Positions 16,105 through 25,470 of a stretch of 35,778 nt of DNA are shown one piece after another. Source of the stretch: an uncultured Kordia sp. (GTDB lineage Bacteria > Bacteroidota > Bacteroidia > Flavobacteriales > Flavobacteriaceae). A program made the translations under genes and the position numbers. Numbering within the stretch: the stretch's first letter is position 1; each line of letters starts with the position of its first letter. The stretch is taken from positions 1 to 35,778 of the forward strand of contig NZ_CANLEA010000037.1 in assembly GCF_947489565.1 (NCBI RefSeq), in the 5' to 3' direction. The notes beneath the pieces were generated by a model that searched no databases, was not told where the DNA came from, and saw nothing but the letters and a program-made list of their open reading frames with translations.

Positions 16105-19100
16105 ATGAAAAAACTAATCCTACTAGTACTCACTTTTTCTGTTTGGAATATTTCTGCTCAGGAATTTTCTATGGAAACTGTAAAAAATATGAAACCGCGT
16201 AACATTGGACCAGGCGGAATGAGCGGTCGAGTCACGGCCATTGATGTTGTTACCGAAAATCCAGATGTAATGTATGTCGGTACAGCTTCTGGTGGACTCT
16301 GGAAATCTACTTCTGGCGGTATTAAATGGAAACCTATTTTTGATAAAGAAGTAACGGCTTCTGTCGGTGCAGTAGCCATTCAACAATCAAATCCAAGTGT
16401 TATTTGGGTGGGAACAGGAGAAGGAAATCCTAGAAATAGTTTGAATGGTGGTTACGGAATCTACAAGTCCTTAGATGGCGGAAAAAACTGGAAACTCATG
16501 GGATTGGAGAAAACAAGACATATTCATCGTGTCATTATTGATCCTACAAATCCAGATGTTGTATATGTAGCTGCTATTGGTTCGCCTTGGGGAGAACATC
16601 CAGAACGCGGTGTGTACAAAACAACTGACGGCGGTGAAACTTGGAAACAAATTCTATTCGCAAATAATAAAACTGGTGCAGCCGATTTGGTAATGGATCC
16701 AACTAATCCAAATAAATTGATTGCTGCTATGTGGGAACACAAACGTGATCCGTGGTTTTTTAAATCTGGAGGAAAAGGTTCTGGATTACACATTACACAC
16801 GATGGAGGAAAAACATGGAAAAAATTAACCGATAAAGAAGGATTGCCAAAAGGTGATTTGGGAAGAATCGGAGTTGCCATCGCACCAAGCAGTCCAAACA
16901 TTATATATGCACTAATTGAAGCAAAGAAAAATGCTTTGTATAAAAGTACAGATGGTGGATTTAAGTGGACAAAAGTAAGTGACAAACCTGGTATCGGAAA
17001 TCGTCCGTTTTACTATTCTGAAATATATGTAGATCCACAAAACGAGAATAGAATTTATACTATTTTCACGTATGTAAATGTTTCTGAAGATGGCGGAAAA
17101 AATTTCAAACAACTCATGCCAGCATATGGTGTAAGCAATGGTGTACATCCTGATCATCATGCATGGTGGATTCATCCAAAGAATGGAAAGTTTATGATTG
17201 ACGGAAATGATGGAGGAATGAACATCACTAAAGATCGTGGACAAACATGGCGCTTTATAGGAAATTTACCTGTAGCACAATTTTATCATATCAATGTCGA
17301 TAATGAATATCCTTATAATGTATATGGCGGAATGCAAGACAATGGTTCTTGGCGCGGACCAGCGTATGTTTGGCGCGCACAAGGAATTCGCAACTCATAT
17401 TGGCAAGAAATTTCGTTTGGTGATGGTTTTGATGTAGTTCCAGATAAAGACGATTCTCGTTACGGTTGGTCTATGAGTCAACAAGGTTTTGTATCGCGTT
17501 ACGATTGGATGACTGGAAATAATTATACCGTAAAACCAACGCATCCTGATGCAGATGTAAAGCTACGTTTCAATTGGAATGCAGCCATTAATATTGATCC
17601 TTTTGACAATAATACACTGTATTTTGGAAGTCAGTTTGTACATAAAAGCACGGATAAAGGACTGACTTGGGAAGTAATTTCTCCAGATTTATCTACGAAT
17701 GATCCTGAAAAATTAAAACAAGCAGAAAGTGGCGGACTCACGATGGACGCTACTGGAGCAGAAAATCACTGTACCGTTTTAGTGATTGAACCTTCTTCTT
17801 TAGAAAGAAACATGTTATGGGCAGCAACCGATGATGGACGCGTACACGTTACTCGAAATGGTGGACAAGAATGGACAGAAGTTACCAAAAACATTAAAGG
17901 ATTGCCACAAGGAAGCTGGATTGTACAAATTAAAGCTTCTAACAAAAAACAAGGTGAAGCGCTATTAGTTGCCAATGATTATCGCAGGTTCAATTACGAA
18001 CCTTATGCATACAGAACCACCAATTATGGTAAAACTTGGGAACGCATTGTAGATGCTTCTGATGTAAAAAGTTATACGCTTTCTATTGTAGAAGATCCTG
18101 AAAATAGAAACTTATTGTTTTTAGGAACAGATGATGGATTGTACATTTCTTTAGATGCTGGAAACAAATGGCAAAAATGGACGGCTGGTTTTCCAACAGT
18201 TTCTACCAAAGACTTAGTAATTCAACCACGTGAACACGATTTAGTGATTGGAACTTTTGGTAGAGCAGCATGGGTTTTAGACGATATTCGTCCGTTGCGT
18301 GCTATTGCTGGTGACAAAAACATTCTGTCTAAAAATATTGCTTTGTTTGAACCGCCAACAGCGTATCAAGCAGCGTACCAACAACCTACGGGAAGTCGTT
18401 TTGGAGCTGATGCTATGTATCACGGAGAAAACAAAAGAGGCGGCGCTATGATCTCCTATTACATTCAAAAGAAAGAAATGCCTAAAAAAGATCCGAAAGA
18501 CAAGAAGAAAAAGGAAGATGAGGCAAAAGAGGAAAAGAAAGTAAAATGGGATTCTATCAAATTGGAAGTTTTCAATAACGGAAAATTGATTCGCACCCTA
18601 AAAAATAAAGCACCTAAAGAAAATGGAATTCACAGAATGTACTGGGGAATGAACGAAAAAGGTGTCGATAGACCTTCAAGAACCATTCGTAAGTCTAAAC
18701 GTGAGCGTGGTGGAATGGGCGTAAAACCTGGAATGTATCAGTTAAAAATGACTTATGGCGATCAAACTTCTGAAACTACAATTAAAGTAGCTAGTGATCC
18801 GCGTTTAAATGTTTCTCAGAAAAATATTGATGAAACATATGCCGCTGGAAAGAAAATTGAAAACATGACGCAAACTGCTGCCGATGCCGTAAAACAATTG
18901 GTAGAAAGTAAAAATGCTGCCACTACGTATCAAAAAACACTGAGTAAATTAGATAAGAAAAAGCACAAAGATGCTATCAAAGAATCTAAAAATATCATCA
19001 AACGAATTGATGAAGTGATTGCCTTGTATTTAGGAAAAGTAGACAAACGACAAGGAATTACACGAAATCCAGAAGTAAATGTTATGCAACGTATTGGAGC

Positions 19101-19305
19101 TGCAGGTTGGTATTCAGGTTCACGTCAAAGTGGATTGACAAGCACGGAGCGCACCTTACTAAAGCATGCAGAAGACGCACTTAAAGATGCATTAAATAAA
19201 ACGAATGCTTTCTTTACAGATGAATGGAATGCATATCGCACTCAAATGGAGCAAATTGATATAAAGCCATTTAAGGAAACAACATCATTTCAATTAAAAA
19301 ACTAA
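16105..19305 (+). CDS. secreted sortilin/VPS10-like Asp-box beta-propeller protein
   Basis: This 1066-residue protein has a signal peptide (MKKLILLVLTFSVWNISAQ). At least ten Asp-box (BNR) motifs of the S/T-x-D-G-G-x-x-W type occur, near residues 69, 123, 173, 232, 282, 376, 516, 583, 639 and 684, giving a large sialidase/sortilin-like propeller. After ~780 a strongly charged Lys/Glu linker (~789-813) leads to a beta-sandwich segment (KLEVFNNGKLIRTL to GVKPGMYQLKM) and a helical C-terminus (~900-1050). No T9SS signal is visible at the C-terminus. Such proteins are common in Bacteroidota and are often annotated as glycosyl hydrolases, though catalytic activity is unproven. The gene is followed after 3 bp by the S9 peptidase, so the two are cotranscribed and probably act together in peptide or glycopeptide breakdown. 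Confidence 0.88.
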   Translation: MKKLILLVLTFSVWNISAQEFSMETVKNMKPRNIGPGGMSGRVTAIDVVTENPDVMYVGTASGGLWKSTSGGIKWKPIFDKEVTASVGAVAIQQSNPSVIWVGTGEGNPRNSLNGGYGIYKSLDGGKNWKLMGLEKTRHIHRVIIDPTNPDVVYVAAIGSPWGEHPERGVYKTTDGGETWKQILFANNKTGAADLVMDPTNPNKLIAAMWEHKRDPWFFKSGGKGSGLHITHDGGKTWKKLTDKEGLPKGDLGRIGVAIAPSSPNIIYALIEAKKNALYKSTDGGFKWTKVSDKPGIGNRPFYYSEIYVDPQNENRIYTIFTYVNVSEDGGKNFKQLMPAYGVSNGVHPDHHAWWIHPKNGKFMIDGNDGGMNITKDRGQTWRFIGNLPVAQFYHINVDNEYPYNVYGGMQDNGSWRGPAYVWRAQGIRNSYWQEISFGDGFDVVPDKDDSRYGWSMSQQGFVSRYDWMTGNNYTVKPTHPDADVKLRFNWNAAINIDPFDNNTLYFGSQFVHKSTDKGLTWEVISPDLSTNDPEKLKQAESGGLTMDATGAENHCTVLVIEPSSLERNMLWAATDDGRVHVTRNGGQEWTEVTKNIKGLPQGSWIVQIKASNKKQGEALLVANDYRRFNYEPYAYRTTNYGKTWERIVDASDVKSYTLSIVEDPENRNLLFLGTDDGLYISLDAGNKWQKWTAGFPTVSTKDLVIQPREHDLVIGTFGRAAWVLDDIRPLRAIAGDKNILSKNIALFEPPTAYQAAYQQPTGSRFGADAMYHGENKRGGAMISYYIQKKEMPKKDPKDKKKKEDEAKEEKKVKWDSIKLEVFNNGKLIRTLKNKAPKENGIHRMYWGMNEKGVDRPSRTIRKSKRERGGMGVKPGMYQLKMTYGDQTSETTIKVASDPRLNVSQKNIDETYAAGKKIENMTQTAADAVKQLVESKNAATTYQKTLSKLDKKKHKDAIKESKNIIKRIDEVIALYLGKVDKRQGITRNPEVNVMQRIGAAGWYSGSRQSGLTSTERTLLKHAEDALKDALNKTNAFFTDEWNAYRTQMEQIDIKPFKETTSFQLKN

Positions 19306-19308
19306 CAG

Positions 19309-21225
19309 ATGAAAAAACTAAGTCTATTATGCATACTCAGTATTTTCTTTTTTTCGTGTGAAAATGATTCAAAGAAAACTGACAAAAAGGACACTGCACA
19401 ATCGGTGAAAGAATATACGATTGAGCAAATTATGGATAACGAAAGTATTTCTGGTGGGAGTTTTTCTCCTGACAAATCTAAACTATTAGTCACCAGTAAC
19501 CGTTCAGGAATTAACAATATGTATACGATTCCTGCCAATGGCGGTGATTATACTCCAATTACAGAATCGGATAGTTCATCGGTATACGCGGTTAGTTTCT
19601 TTCCAGAAGATGAGCGCATTTTGTATACTATGGATGGAAATGGAGATGAAATTTTCCACTTATTTGTAAAAAATACCGATGGAACTTCTCAAGAATTGAC
19701 GCCTAAAAAAGGCGCAAGAGCTTCTTTCTTTGGTTGGACAAAAGATGAAAAAGGCTTTTTCTATCAATCAAACGAACGCGATAATCGATATATGGATTTG
19801 TATGAAATGGATTTAGCCACATTTACTTCAAAATTGATCTACAAAAACGAAGCTGGATATGGCATTGGAGACATTTCGGACGATAAAAAGTATTTGACAT
19901 TATCGAAAACGATCAATACCAATGACAACGATTTATTTGTGTATGACATCGCTACTAAAAAATTAACCAAAGTCAATAAGAGTGTAAGTGCAAACAATCC
20001 GCAAGAATTTTCAAGTGACAATGCTTCATTATTTTACACAACGGATGCTGATGCAGAATTTGCCTATTTGATGAAATTTAACATCACAGATGAAACACAT
20101 ACAAAAGTGTTAGAGAAATCATGGGATGTTAGTGGAAGTTATACTACAAATAAAGAAACATATCGTGTAACATATACCAATGAAGATGCTAAAAATGCAA
20201 TAGAAGTAACCGAAGTTGCTTCTGGAAAAAAAGTAGATTTACCCGATTTTAAAGACAAAAGCATTACAAGTGTTTCTTTTTCAAGAGATGATACCATCAT
20301 GCGATTATATGTTGGTGGCTCAAATACGCCGTCAAATTTATATACCTACGATTTAAAAACGAAAAAGTTAACTCAGCTCACAAATGCTTTGAATAAAGAA
20401 GTGAACATAGACGATATGGTAACCGCGAAAGTGATTCGTTACAAATCGTTTGACGGTACTGTAATTCCTGCTATTTATTACTTACCTAAACAAGCTACTG
20501 CAGATAAAAAAGTTCCAGCAATGGTTTGGGTTCATGGTGGTCCTGGTGGACAATCTCGCCAATCATTCAGTGCATTAATTCAGTATTTAGTGAATCACGG
20601 ATATGCTATTTTGGCTGTAAACAATCGCGGAAGTAGTGGTTATGGAAAAACGTTTTACAAAATGGACGATCAAAATCATGGTGAAGGCGATTTGCAAGAT
20701 TGTGTAGAAGGTAAAAATTGGCTGGCTTCTCAACCAGAAATTGACGGCGATAAAATTGGGATTATAGGCGGTTCGTATGGTGGTTATATGACCATGGCTG
20801 CATTAACATATACGCCAGAAGAATTTAAAGTTGGTGTGAATATTTTTGGAGTTACAAACTGGATTCGTACGCTAAAAAACATTCCACCTTGGTGGGAATC
20901 ATTTAAAGATGCATTGTATGAAGAATTAGGAAATCCGCATACGGCAGATTCTGTACGTCTTAAAAGAATTTCACCATTATTTCACACTGATAAAGTGACA
21001 AAACCTTTGATGGTACTACAAGGTGCAAAAGACCCAAGAGTGCTACAAGTAGAGTCGGACGAAATTGTAGCTGGTGTTAAGAAAAATGGTGTTCCTGTTG
21101 AATATCTATTGTTTGAAGATGAAGGACACGGATTTGTGAAAAAAGAAAATCAGATACAAGCCAACAGTCAAATTCTCTCATTTTTAGATAAATACCTTAA
21201 AAAGAAAGAAGAATTTAAAGATTAA
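19309..21225 (+). CDS. S9-family (prolyl oligopeptidase-type) peptidase lipoprotein
   Basis: This 638-residue protein has a lipoprotein signal (MKKLSLLCILSIFFFSC). A PD40-type beta-propeller occupies ~40-370 and the alpha/beta-hydrolase domain ~380-635. The catalytic triad is visible: Ser489 in GGSYGGY, Asp575 in GAKDPRV and His607 in DEGHGF. The oxyanion-side motif WVHGGPGGQ is also present. The family cleaves short peptides, often after proline or as an acyl-aminoacyl or dipeptidyl peptidase; exact specificity is not readable. Lipidation places it in the envelope. It is separated from the preceding gene by 3 bp, which indicates one operon. Confidence 0.93.
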   Translation: MKKLSLLCILSIFFFSCENDSKKTDKKDTAQSVKEYTIEQIMDNESISGGSFSPDKSKLLVTSNRSGINNMYTIPANGGDYTPITESDSSSVYAVSFFPEDERILYTMDGNGDEIFHLFVKNTDGTSQELTPKKGARASFFGWTKDEKGFFYQSNERDNRYMDLYEMDLATFTSKLIYKNEAGYGIGDISDDKKYLTLSKTINTNDNDLFVYDIATKKLTKVNKSVSANNPQEFSSDNASLFYTTDADAEFAYLMKFNITDETHTKVLEKSWDVSGSYTTNKETYRVTYTNEDAKNAIEVTEVASGKKVDLPDFKDKSITSVSFSRDDTIMRLYVGGSNTPSNLYTYDLKTKKLTQLTNALNKEVNIDDMVTAKVIRYKSFDGTVIPAIYYLPKQATADKKVPAMVWVHGGPGGQSRQSFSALIQYLVNHGYAILAVNNRGSSGYGKTFYKMDDQNHGEGDLQDCVEGKNWLASQPEIDGDKIGIIGGSYGGYMTMAALTYTPEEFKVGVNIFGVTNWIRTLKNIPPWWESFKDALYEELGNPHTADSVRLKRISPLFHTDKVTKPLMVLQGAKDPRVLQVESDEIVAGVKKNGVPVEYLLFEDEGHGFVKKENQIQANSQILSFLDKYLKKKEEFKD

Positions 21226-21307
21226 GAAAATTATTTCGTTTGTTTTTGTTTCAATTACTACTTAACTTGTTATGCGAAATTAGAATACTAACACAAAACC
21301 AAAAATA

Positions 21308-21829
21308 ATGAGAAAAGGAATATTAATGATGCTCGTAGGATTGTTGTTCATTGCGGCTAGCTGTTCATCTGGAGGAAAAGAAGTCACATTCGATTTACAA
21401 GCAAAAAATGATAGCAAAGTTACCGGAACTGTTAGTTTTACAGAAACTGAAGAAGGAAAAGTAAAAATGGTTGCTATTATGGACGGTTTAACTCCTGGAG
21501 TGCATGCCATTCATATTCATGAAAAAGCGGATTGTTCTTCTGCCGATGGAAAATCTGCTGGTGGACACTGGAATCCAACATCAGAGCCACACGGAAGATG
21601 GAACGCAAAAACTGGATACCACAGAGGTGATATTGGAAACTTTGAAACTGAAGAAAACGGATCAGCTACTGTTGAATTTTCTACAGATCAATGGTGTCTA
21701 GGATGTGATGATGAAACGAAAAACATCATTGGAAAATCGATCATAGTTCACGCAGGTGTTGACGATGGAAAATCGCAACCATCTGGTAATGCTGGTGCAC
21801 GTGTAAGCTGTGGTGGAATTATCAAATAA
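21308..21829 (+). CDS. sodC: Cu-Zn superoxide dismutase lipoprotein
   Basis: This 173-residue protein has a lipoprotein signal with lipobox A-A-S-C (C19). All metal ligands of Cu-Zn superoxide dismutase are present in order: H69 and H71 in HIHEKADC, bridging H87 in GGHWNP, H95, H105 and D108 in YHRGDIGN, and H148 in IIVHAG. Cys76 and Cys168 match the conserved intrasubunit disulfide. An extra C-x-x-C (C130, C133, in WCLGC) is an addition to the family core. It converts superoxide to oxygen and peroxide in the periplasm or at the envelope. It has its own 82-bp upstream gap and a terminator immediately after. Confidence 0.95.
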   Translation: MRKGILMMLVGLLFIAASCSSGGKEVTFDLQAKNDSKVTGTVSFTETEEGKVKMVAIMDGLTPGVHAIHIHEKADCSSADGKSAGGHWNPTSEPHGRWNAKTGYHRGDIGNFETEENGSATVEFSTDQWCLGCDDETKNIIGKSIIVHAGVDDGKSQPSGNAGARVSCGGIIK

Positions 21830-21852
21830 GAAATAAAAAAATAATATATTGA

Positions 21853-21880
21853 TAAAGCTACTTCCTTCAAAGTAGCTTTA
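21853..21880 (+). terminator. rho-independent terminator after sodC
   Basis: TAAAGCTACTT (21853-21863) and AAGTAGCTTTA (21870-21880) form a perfect 11-bp stem with a 6-nt loop, followed by TTTTG. Confidence 0.85.
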
Positions 21881-21904
21881 TTTTGTATAGAACTTGAATA
21901 CATC

Positions 21905-23101
21905 ATGAACCCATCTGCCAAAGGCTGGATCAAAAAATTATTAGCCGAATATCAAGCTAGCGATAATACGCCTGTTAGCTGTTCGCTTGACGCTTTGTAT
22001 AACGAACTCAAAGCTTCTGGTTTTATTTATGGAACAAACTTAAAAGCCATATTTAACAGTGTAACAACTACCGATCTTACCCACGAAGAATTGTGTAAAG
22101 TGAATATGATTCTATCGTTTCATTACATTCACAAATGCTATACTTCGGAACGTAAATTTGTAGATAGTGTTACCGATTTTTATAATATCGTAGATGATTT
22201 TAAAAGTTCGTTCTTTCAGGAATTATTCCTTGGTAAAAAGAAATCGTATGATCTGCTGGAAAGCATGATTAATAAGCGAATTGCCATTGATGACAATCTT
22301 ATCACCAAAAACTTCAATTACCTAATTACCAACACCTTATTATTTGTTGATGTATTAGCGTATGAAAAATATTTACAAACTGGCGAAGTTACAGATCAAT
22401 ACTTACGTGATTTAGAAGCTACGATAGAAACCATCATTTTTGCTGCCTTAGATTTAAAGACAGAAAAAACTAAATATGATAAGAGTCTAATCAAACTTTT
22501 TGAATCTTCTTTTCGTTACGATCATCGTGAGCGATTACAATATGATGATGTTATCAAAAAAGTAACCAATCCGTTAACGAGATATTATATCATCGATTTG
22601 GTTTGCATGACCTTTTGGACAGATAAAATCATTGATGATGAAGAACATGCTTTTCTAGATCGTTTGGGGAAAGACTTGCAAGTAACCAACGATGTTTTAA
22701 TGAAAGCTGCCGCAGATATTGCCCAGTTTTATGAAGAACATAAAGATGAGGTTGCCTTATTAAAATCGCGCAATATGATTCAGAGTTTTTATGAGAACTC
22801 TAGCAACATGGTTAAAAAGCTCATCAATCGAAACAAAAAGCGACTGGCTACAGAGATGTATGAAAGTAAAGAATTGATGATTTTATTGACACAATCTACA
22901 ACCCGATCACTTTCGGATGAAGAGCAGAAACGTGTCAAAGATCAATTATTAGACATTTTTAAAAGCATTCCGAGTTTGGCAATTTTTATGCTGCCTGGCG
23001 GAATGTTATTATTGCCAATCGTAATTAAATACATTCCAAACATATTACCTTCTGGCTTTGACGATAATCGTTTGAAAGAAGAAGAAGAAGAAGAAGAATA
23101 G
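21905..23101 (+). CDS. LETM1-related biofilm-associated protein
   Basis: This 398-residue protein is largely helical. The central part (~225-270, FWTDKIIDDEEHAFLDRLGK) resembles a TerB-like acidic helical module. The C-terminal hydrophobic segment SIPSLAIFMLPGGMLLLPI (~367-385) is the hallmark that links these bacterial proteins to the LETM1 membrane region. Family members in Flavobacteriaceae are about 400 residues and have been linked to biofilm formation; the molecular role is not established. The protein ends in Lys followed by seven Glu encoded by a pure GAA run (23078-23098), an easily slipping tract. The gene lies between two strong terminators and is probably monocistronic. Confidence 0.8.
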   Translation: MNPSAKGWIKKLLAEYQASDNTPVSCSLDALYNELKASGFIYGTNLKAIFNSVTTTDLTHEELCKVNMILSFHYIHKCYTSERKFVDSVTDFYNIVDDFKSSFFQELFLGKKKSYDLLESMINKRIAIDDNLITKNFNYLITNTLLFVDVLAYEKYLQTGEVTDQYLRDLEATIETIIFAALDLKTEKTKYDKSLIKLFESSFRYDHRERLQYDDVIKKVTNPLTRYYIIDLVCMTFWTDKIIDDEEHAFLDRLGKDLQVTNDVLMKAAADIAQFYEEHKDEVALLKSRNMIQSFYENSSNMVKKLINRNKKRLATEMYESKELMILLTQSTTRSLSDEEQKRVKDQLLDIFKSIPSLAIFMLPGGMLLLPIVIKYIPNILPSGFDDNRLKEEEEEEE

Positions 23102-23109
23102 TATACTAC

Positions 23110-23142
23110 AAAAGCATCCTTTTATATAAAAAGGATGCTTTT
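23110..23142. terminator. bidirectional terminator
   Basis: AAAAGCATCCTTTT (23110-23123) and AAAAGGATGCTTTT (23129-23142) form a perfect 14-bp stem with a 5-nt loop. A and T tracts on both sides suit the convergent genes ending at 23101 and 23158. Confidence 0.9.
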
Positions 23143-23157
23143 AACTTTTGTGAATAC

Positions 23158-23487
23158 TTATTCTTGTTTTTTTGCAAAGAGTCCTGAAAATGGAATTACA
23201 ATATTTTCAACGGCCAATCCGCCTGACAATCGAATTCCGTTTTCTCCAGTTGTGCTGTCTGTAGCTCCTGCACTACCAACATAATGGTTTGGATCGTCTT
23301 GGAATCCATTTAACACCAATGTTGCTCCTTTAAAACCACTCGCAACAAAATGATAATGAATTGAAACTGCTACATTTACATCTCCAATTGTAAAAAAACC
23401 TTTTCCTTGTCCGTTGCTGCTATTTGCTTCTGTGATCTGTAATACGGCTCCTGAATCTTGGTTTTCGTATGTTCCTACTAAACTCAT
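23158..23487 (-). CDS. small beta-rich hypothetical protein
   Basis: This 109-residue protein has no signal peptide. The sequence alternates in a beta-strand pattern with Gly/Asn turns (MSLVGTYENQDSG at the start, then KGFFTIGDVNVAVSI, GATLVLNGF, IRLSGGLAVE), which suggests a small beta-barrel or sandwich. The opening G-T-Y-E-N-Q recalls the first avidin strand, but the protein has no tryptophan and lacks the rest of the avidin motifs, so I do not assign that family. It has its own upstream gap (23488-23691). The function is unknown. Confidence 0.65.
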   Translation of the reverse strand: MSLVGTYENQDSGAVLQITEANSSNGQGKGFFTIGDVNVAVSIHYHFVASGFKGATLVLNGFQDDPNHYVGSAGATDSTTGENGIRLSGGLAVENIVIPFSGLFAKKQE

Positions 23488-23564
23488 AATTAATTTTTTT
23501 AGATTAAATACCTACTCTATTTTGGCTTTTCAGCATGCGCCTTTTGTATTGTTTTGAAATTTTC

Positions 23565-23650
23565 AATTCAAAAGTGGCTGATTATTAGTCAAAAAGAAAA
23601 ATAAATGAGTGACTAGATATATTTGTTAAGTGAATGCACTATATCTTCTA
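23565..23650. repeat. diverged intergenic repeat, copy 1
   Basis: The stretch starting CAAAAGTGGCTGATTATTAG, followed by AAAAAGAAAA, a GTGAATG...ACTATAT block and TAGTAATT, matches the same ordered words at ~30135-30200, with an extra ~15 nt here. Both copies are in 200- to 440-bp intergenic gaps. No gene was seen in 23488-23691. Confidence 0.5.
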
Positions 23651-23691
23651 GTAATTCGAAAAAGAAGCTTCTTAGCGTTTTGGAACGTTTG

Positions 23692-24576
23692 TTATTTTTT
23701 AGATTGACTGTACAATTGCTGTAAACTTTCTTCAAGTTCTGCTGCGTATTTAAAATAGTCTGGAGTAGAAAAGATAGAGTTGAAATATAAATTTCGCAAT
23801 TCCTCTCCTTTTTCTTTTTTAGCAAATGCTACAAAATGTCCGTACAAAGCTCCGTAAAGTTCCTTTAAATGTGCTTTTTTGTATGATTCTTTTTTATCAT
23901 AACCTGTCCATTCAAAATCTTCGAAGTCAAATGCGGTATATTCGTAATATGGTTTTTCATTAAAAGTTGGTAATTTACTCGCAAATTCAAGTAACTTATC
24001 ATAATTTTCAACCATATTCAACACTCTAAATCGTTGTGTCAATGCATTAGAAATGGAGAAATATAACATTGCTTTTTCTGTATCATTTTCCAAGCCATAC
24101 TCGTCAAGATTAAAGTTGTACGTACTTAAATCTTTCTCATTAAAAATCTTTGCAATTCCACTTTGAATTCGATAATAATAATTGTCTACCAATGCTCTAC
24201 TATCTATTTCTTTTGCTAGCGTTTCCTTTGCGACTTGTTCACTGGATTTTACTTCTGTAGTTTCAGGTTGATTATTATAATGAATTTCACGTATTACGTA
24301 CCAATACTTTAGCTCTTGGGCAGATGGTTTGGAAAGAAATTCTTTTGTCAATAACTTTTCATCTGCTGCTCCAACAGCAATCAAAGCATCAATAATATGG
24401 TTCAATCCTGGCGTTCGCAATGCTTCAACAGATTTTTTAAAATCTTCTCCTGTGGCATTCACGTTATTAGAATAAATCTCGCCAAGTTGCACAAGATTTT
24501 TAAAATCAGGATTGTTTTCTTGTCCCACTAAAGTCAAGGACAACGTGAAAAATACGATGGTAAAAAAATATTTCAT
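23692..24576 (-). CDS. exported hypothetical protein
   Basis: This 294-residue protein has a clear signal peptide (MKYFFTIVFFTLSLTLVGQ, cleavage expected near G-Q-E). The mature protein is mainly helical and rich in aromatic and acidic residues, with a central ETTEVKSSEQVAKE linker. I recognise no domain. It appears to be a stand-alone gene with its own upstream A/T-rich gap (24577-24699). The likely location is the periplasm. Confidence 0.65.
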   Translation of the reverse strand: MKYFFTIVFFTLSLTLVGQENNPDFKNLVQLGEIYSNNVNATGEDFKKSVEALRTPGLNHIIDALIAVGAADEKLLTKEFLSKPSAQELKYWYVIREIHYNNQPETTEVKSSEQVAKETLAKEIDSRALVDNYYYRIQSGIAKIFNEKDLSTYNFNLDEYGLENDTEKAMLYFSISNALTQRFRVLNMVENYDKLLEFASKLPTFNEKPYYEYTAFDFEDFEWTGYDKKESYKKAHLKELYGALYGHFVAFAKKEKGEELRNLYFNSIFSTPDYFKYAAELEESLQQLYSQSKK

Positions 24577-24699
24577 GTTAATGTATATGTATACGGTTTT
24601 CCTAAAACTAACAGAATCCTAGTTAATATCAAAGTATATACTATTTTTTTATTTTTTAGATTGAAGTTACTTTTCTGAAAACAGTAATCGCATCAAAAT

Positions 24700-24987
24700 C
24701 TATTTGAACATAGACTTAAACTTTTGTATATCTTCTAATTCGCCGCCAAGGATAAAATATTGTTTAGTATAGTCTTTTAGAGCAAGTTCTTTTTCTACAT
24801 ATAAAAAATAAGGTTCTACCAATGTATTTAGTTCTTTTAGCGAATGTTTTTTATGAATCGTAATTCCGATGCGGTACGTAGAAAATCCTGCTTTATCATT
24901 TAAATCCTTATAAATGTTCTCCTCCAAGAATTTATATTTTGGTGGAATTTGGGTTTTACTAAGTGAACTTATGGAACAATGAATCAT
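24700..24987 (-). CDS. small hypothetical protein
   Basis: This 95-residue protein has no signal peptide or membrane segment; its content is alternating helix and strand with many Lys/Glu. It lies 18 bp downstream of the MerC-like gene on the same strand, so it is probably cotranscribed from the Fur-box promoter at 25441-25470. I recognise no family. Confidence 0.55.
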   Translation of the reverse strand: MIHCSISSLSKTQIPPKYKFLEENIYKDLNDKAGFSTYRIGITIHKKHSLKELNTLVEPYFLYVEKELALKDYTKQYFILGGELEDIQKFKSMFK

Positions 24988-25005
24988 TTGTGTAAAAGAT
25001 TAAAA

Positions 25006-25419
25006 CTATTGAACTTTACTATTAACACAACAACGATCTTCCTTGCAATGGCAAAACTTTCTATTATAAAAATGAAGAAACACCAAACTTAAAGACGGAA
25101 AATAAATAGCATACTCAGGTATAGAAAGCCATTGCATGCGTTCGTTTATCAAAATAAAACTTAAAACAAACCAAGTAGTCCATAATGCATACTTCATCCA
25201 TTCTTTACTGGTAGATATTACTGACCAATAAATTGCAACGAAAGAAATCACCAAAAAAAATAGATCTAAGGCTTTCCACCAAAGTGGCACTGAAGTTCCT
25301 TCGCAACAAATCATTTGTGATTGTGCAATAAACAGTAATGGCGTTGCTAAGCAGTGAACCAAACAAAGACTACTAGCATAAATTCCTATTGTATCAGACT
25401 TTTTCTTGTATAAAACCAT
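25006..25419 (-). CDS. MerC-like membrane protein
   Basis: This 137-residue protein has four transmembrane helices, with the MerC-type pair Cys-Leu-Val-His-Cys in helix 1, a Cys-Cys pair after helix 1 (MICCEG) and a Cys/His-rich cytoplasmic tail (FCHCKEDRCC). MerC proteins move or bind thiophilic metal ions such as Hg(II). Chromosomal homologues beside Fur/Zur regulators more likely handle zinc or another native metal (inference). I choose ATG 25419; the in-frame TTG at 25443 would lie inside the -7 box and operator. The gene is divergent from the Fur-family gene, and both share the operator region. Confidence 0.82.
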   Translation of the reverse strand: MVLYKKKSDTIGIYASSLCLVHCLATPLLFIAQSQMICCEGTSVPLWWKALDLFFLVISFVAIYWSVISTSKEWMKYALWTTWFVLSFILINERMQWLSIPEYAIYFPSLSLVFLHFYNRKFCHCKEDRCCVNSKVQ

Positions 25420-25427
25420 ATTATTAA

Positions 25428-25442
25428 TGCAACTTAGTTGCA
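25428..25442. promoter_or_regulatory. Fur-family operator, copy 1
   Basis: TGCAACTTAGTTGCA is a perfect 7-1-7 inverted repeat, the geometry of Fur/Zur-family boxes. It covers the end of the predicted -7 box and the start-site region of the leftward merC-like promoter, so binding would block that promoter. Confidence 0.8.
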
Positions 25443-25470
25443 AATATAAATATTATTTTTGTTAAAGCAA
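25441..25470 (-). promoter_or_regulatory. leftward promoter of the MerC-like gene
   Basis: On the minus strand, TTG (25470-25468), a 19-bp spacer and TATATTTG (25448-25441) match the Bacteroidota consensus TTG/TAnnTTTG exactly. The predicted start site near 25435 gives a ~16-nt leader to ATG 25419. Confidence 0.7.

Noticed and set aside
16524-16985. 153-residue minus-strand reading frame
   Set aside because: It is antisense to the Asp-box propeller gene, and its repeats of Pro/Ser merely mirror the sense repeats.
23158-23487. Avidin-family assignment
   Set aside because: Only the first strand is similar. There is no tryptophan, and the biotin-site motifs are missing.
25420-25443. TTG start for the MerC-like protein
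   Set aside because: It falls inside the promoter and operator; ATG 25419 gives the usual MerC N-terminus.
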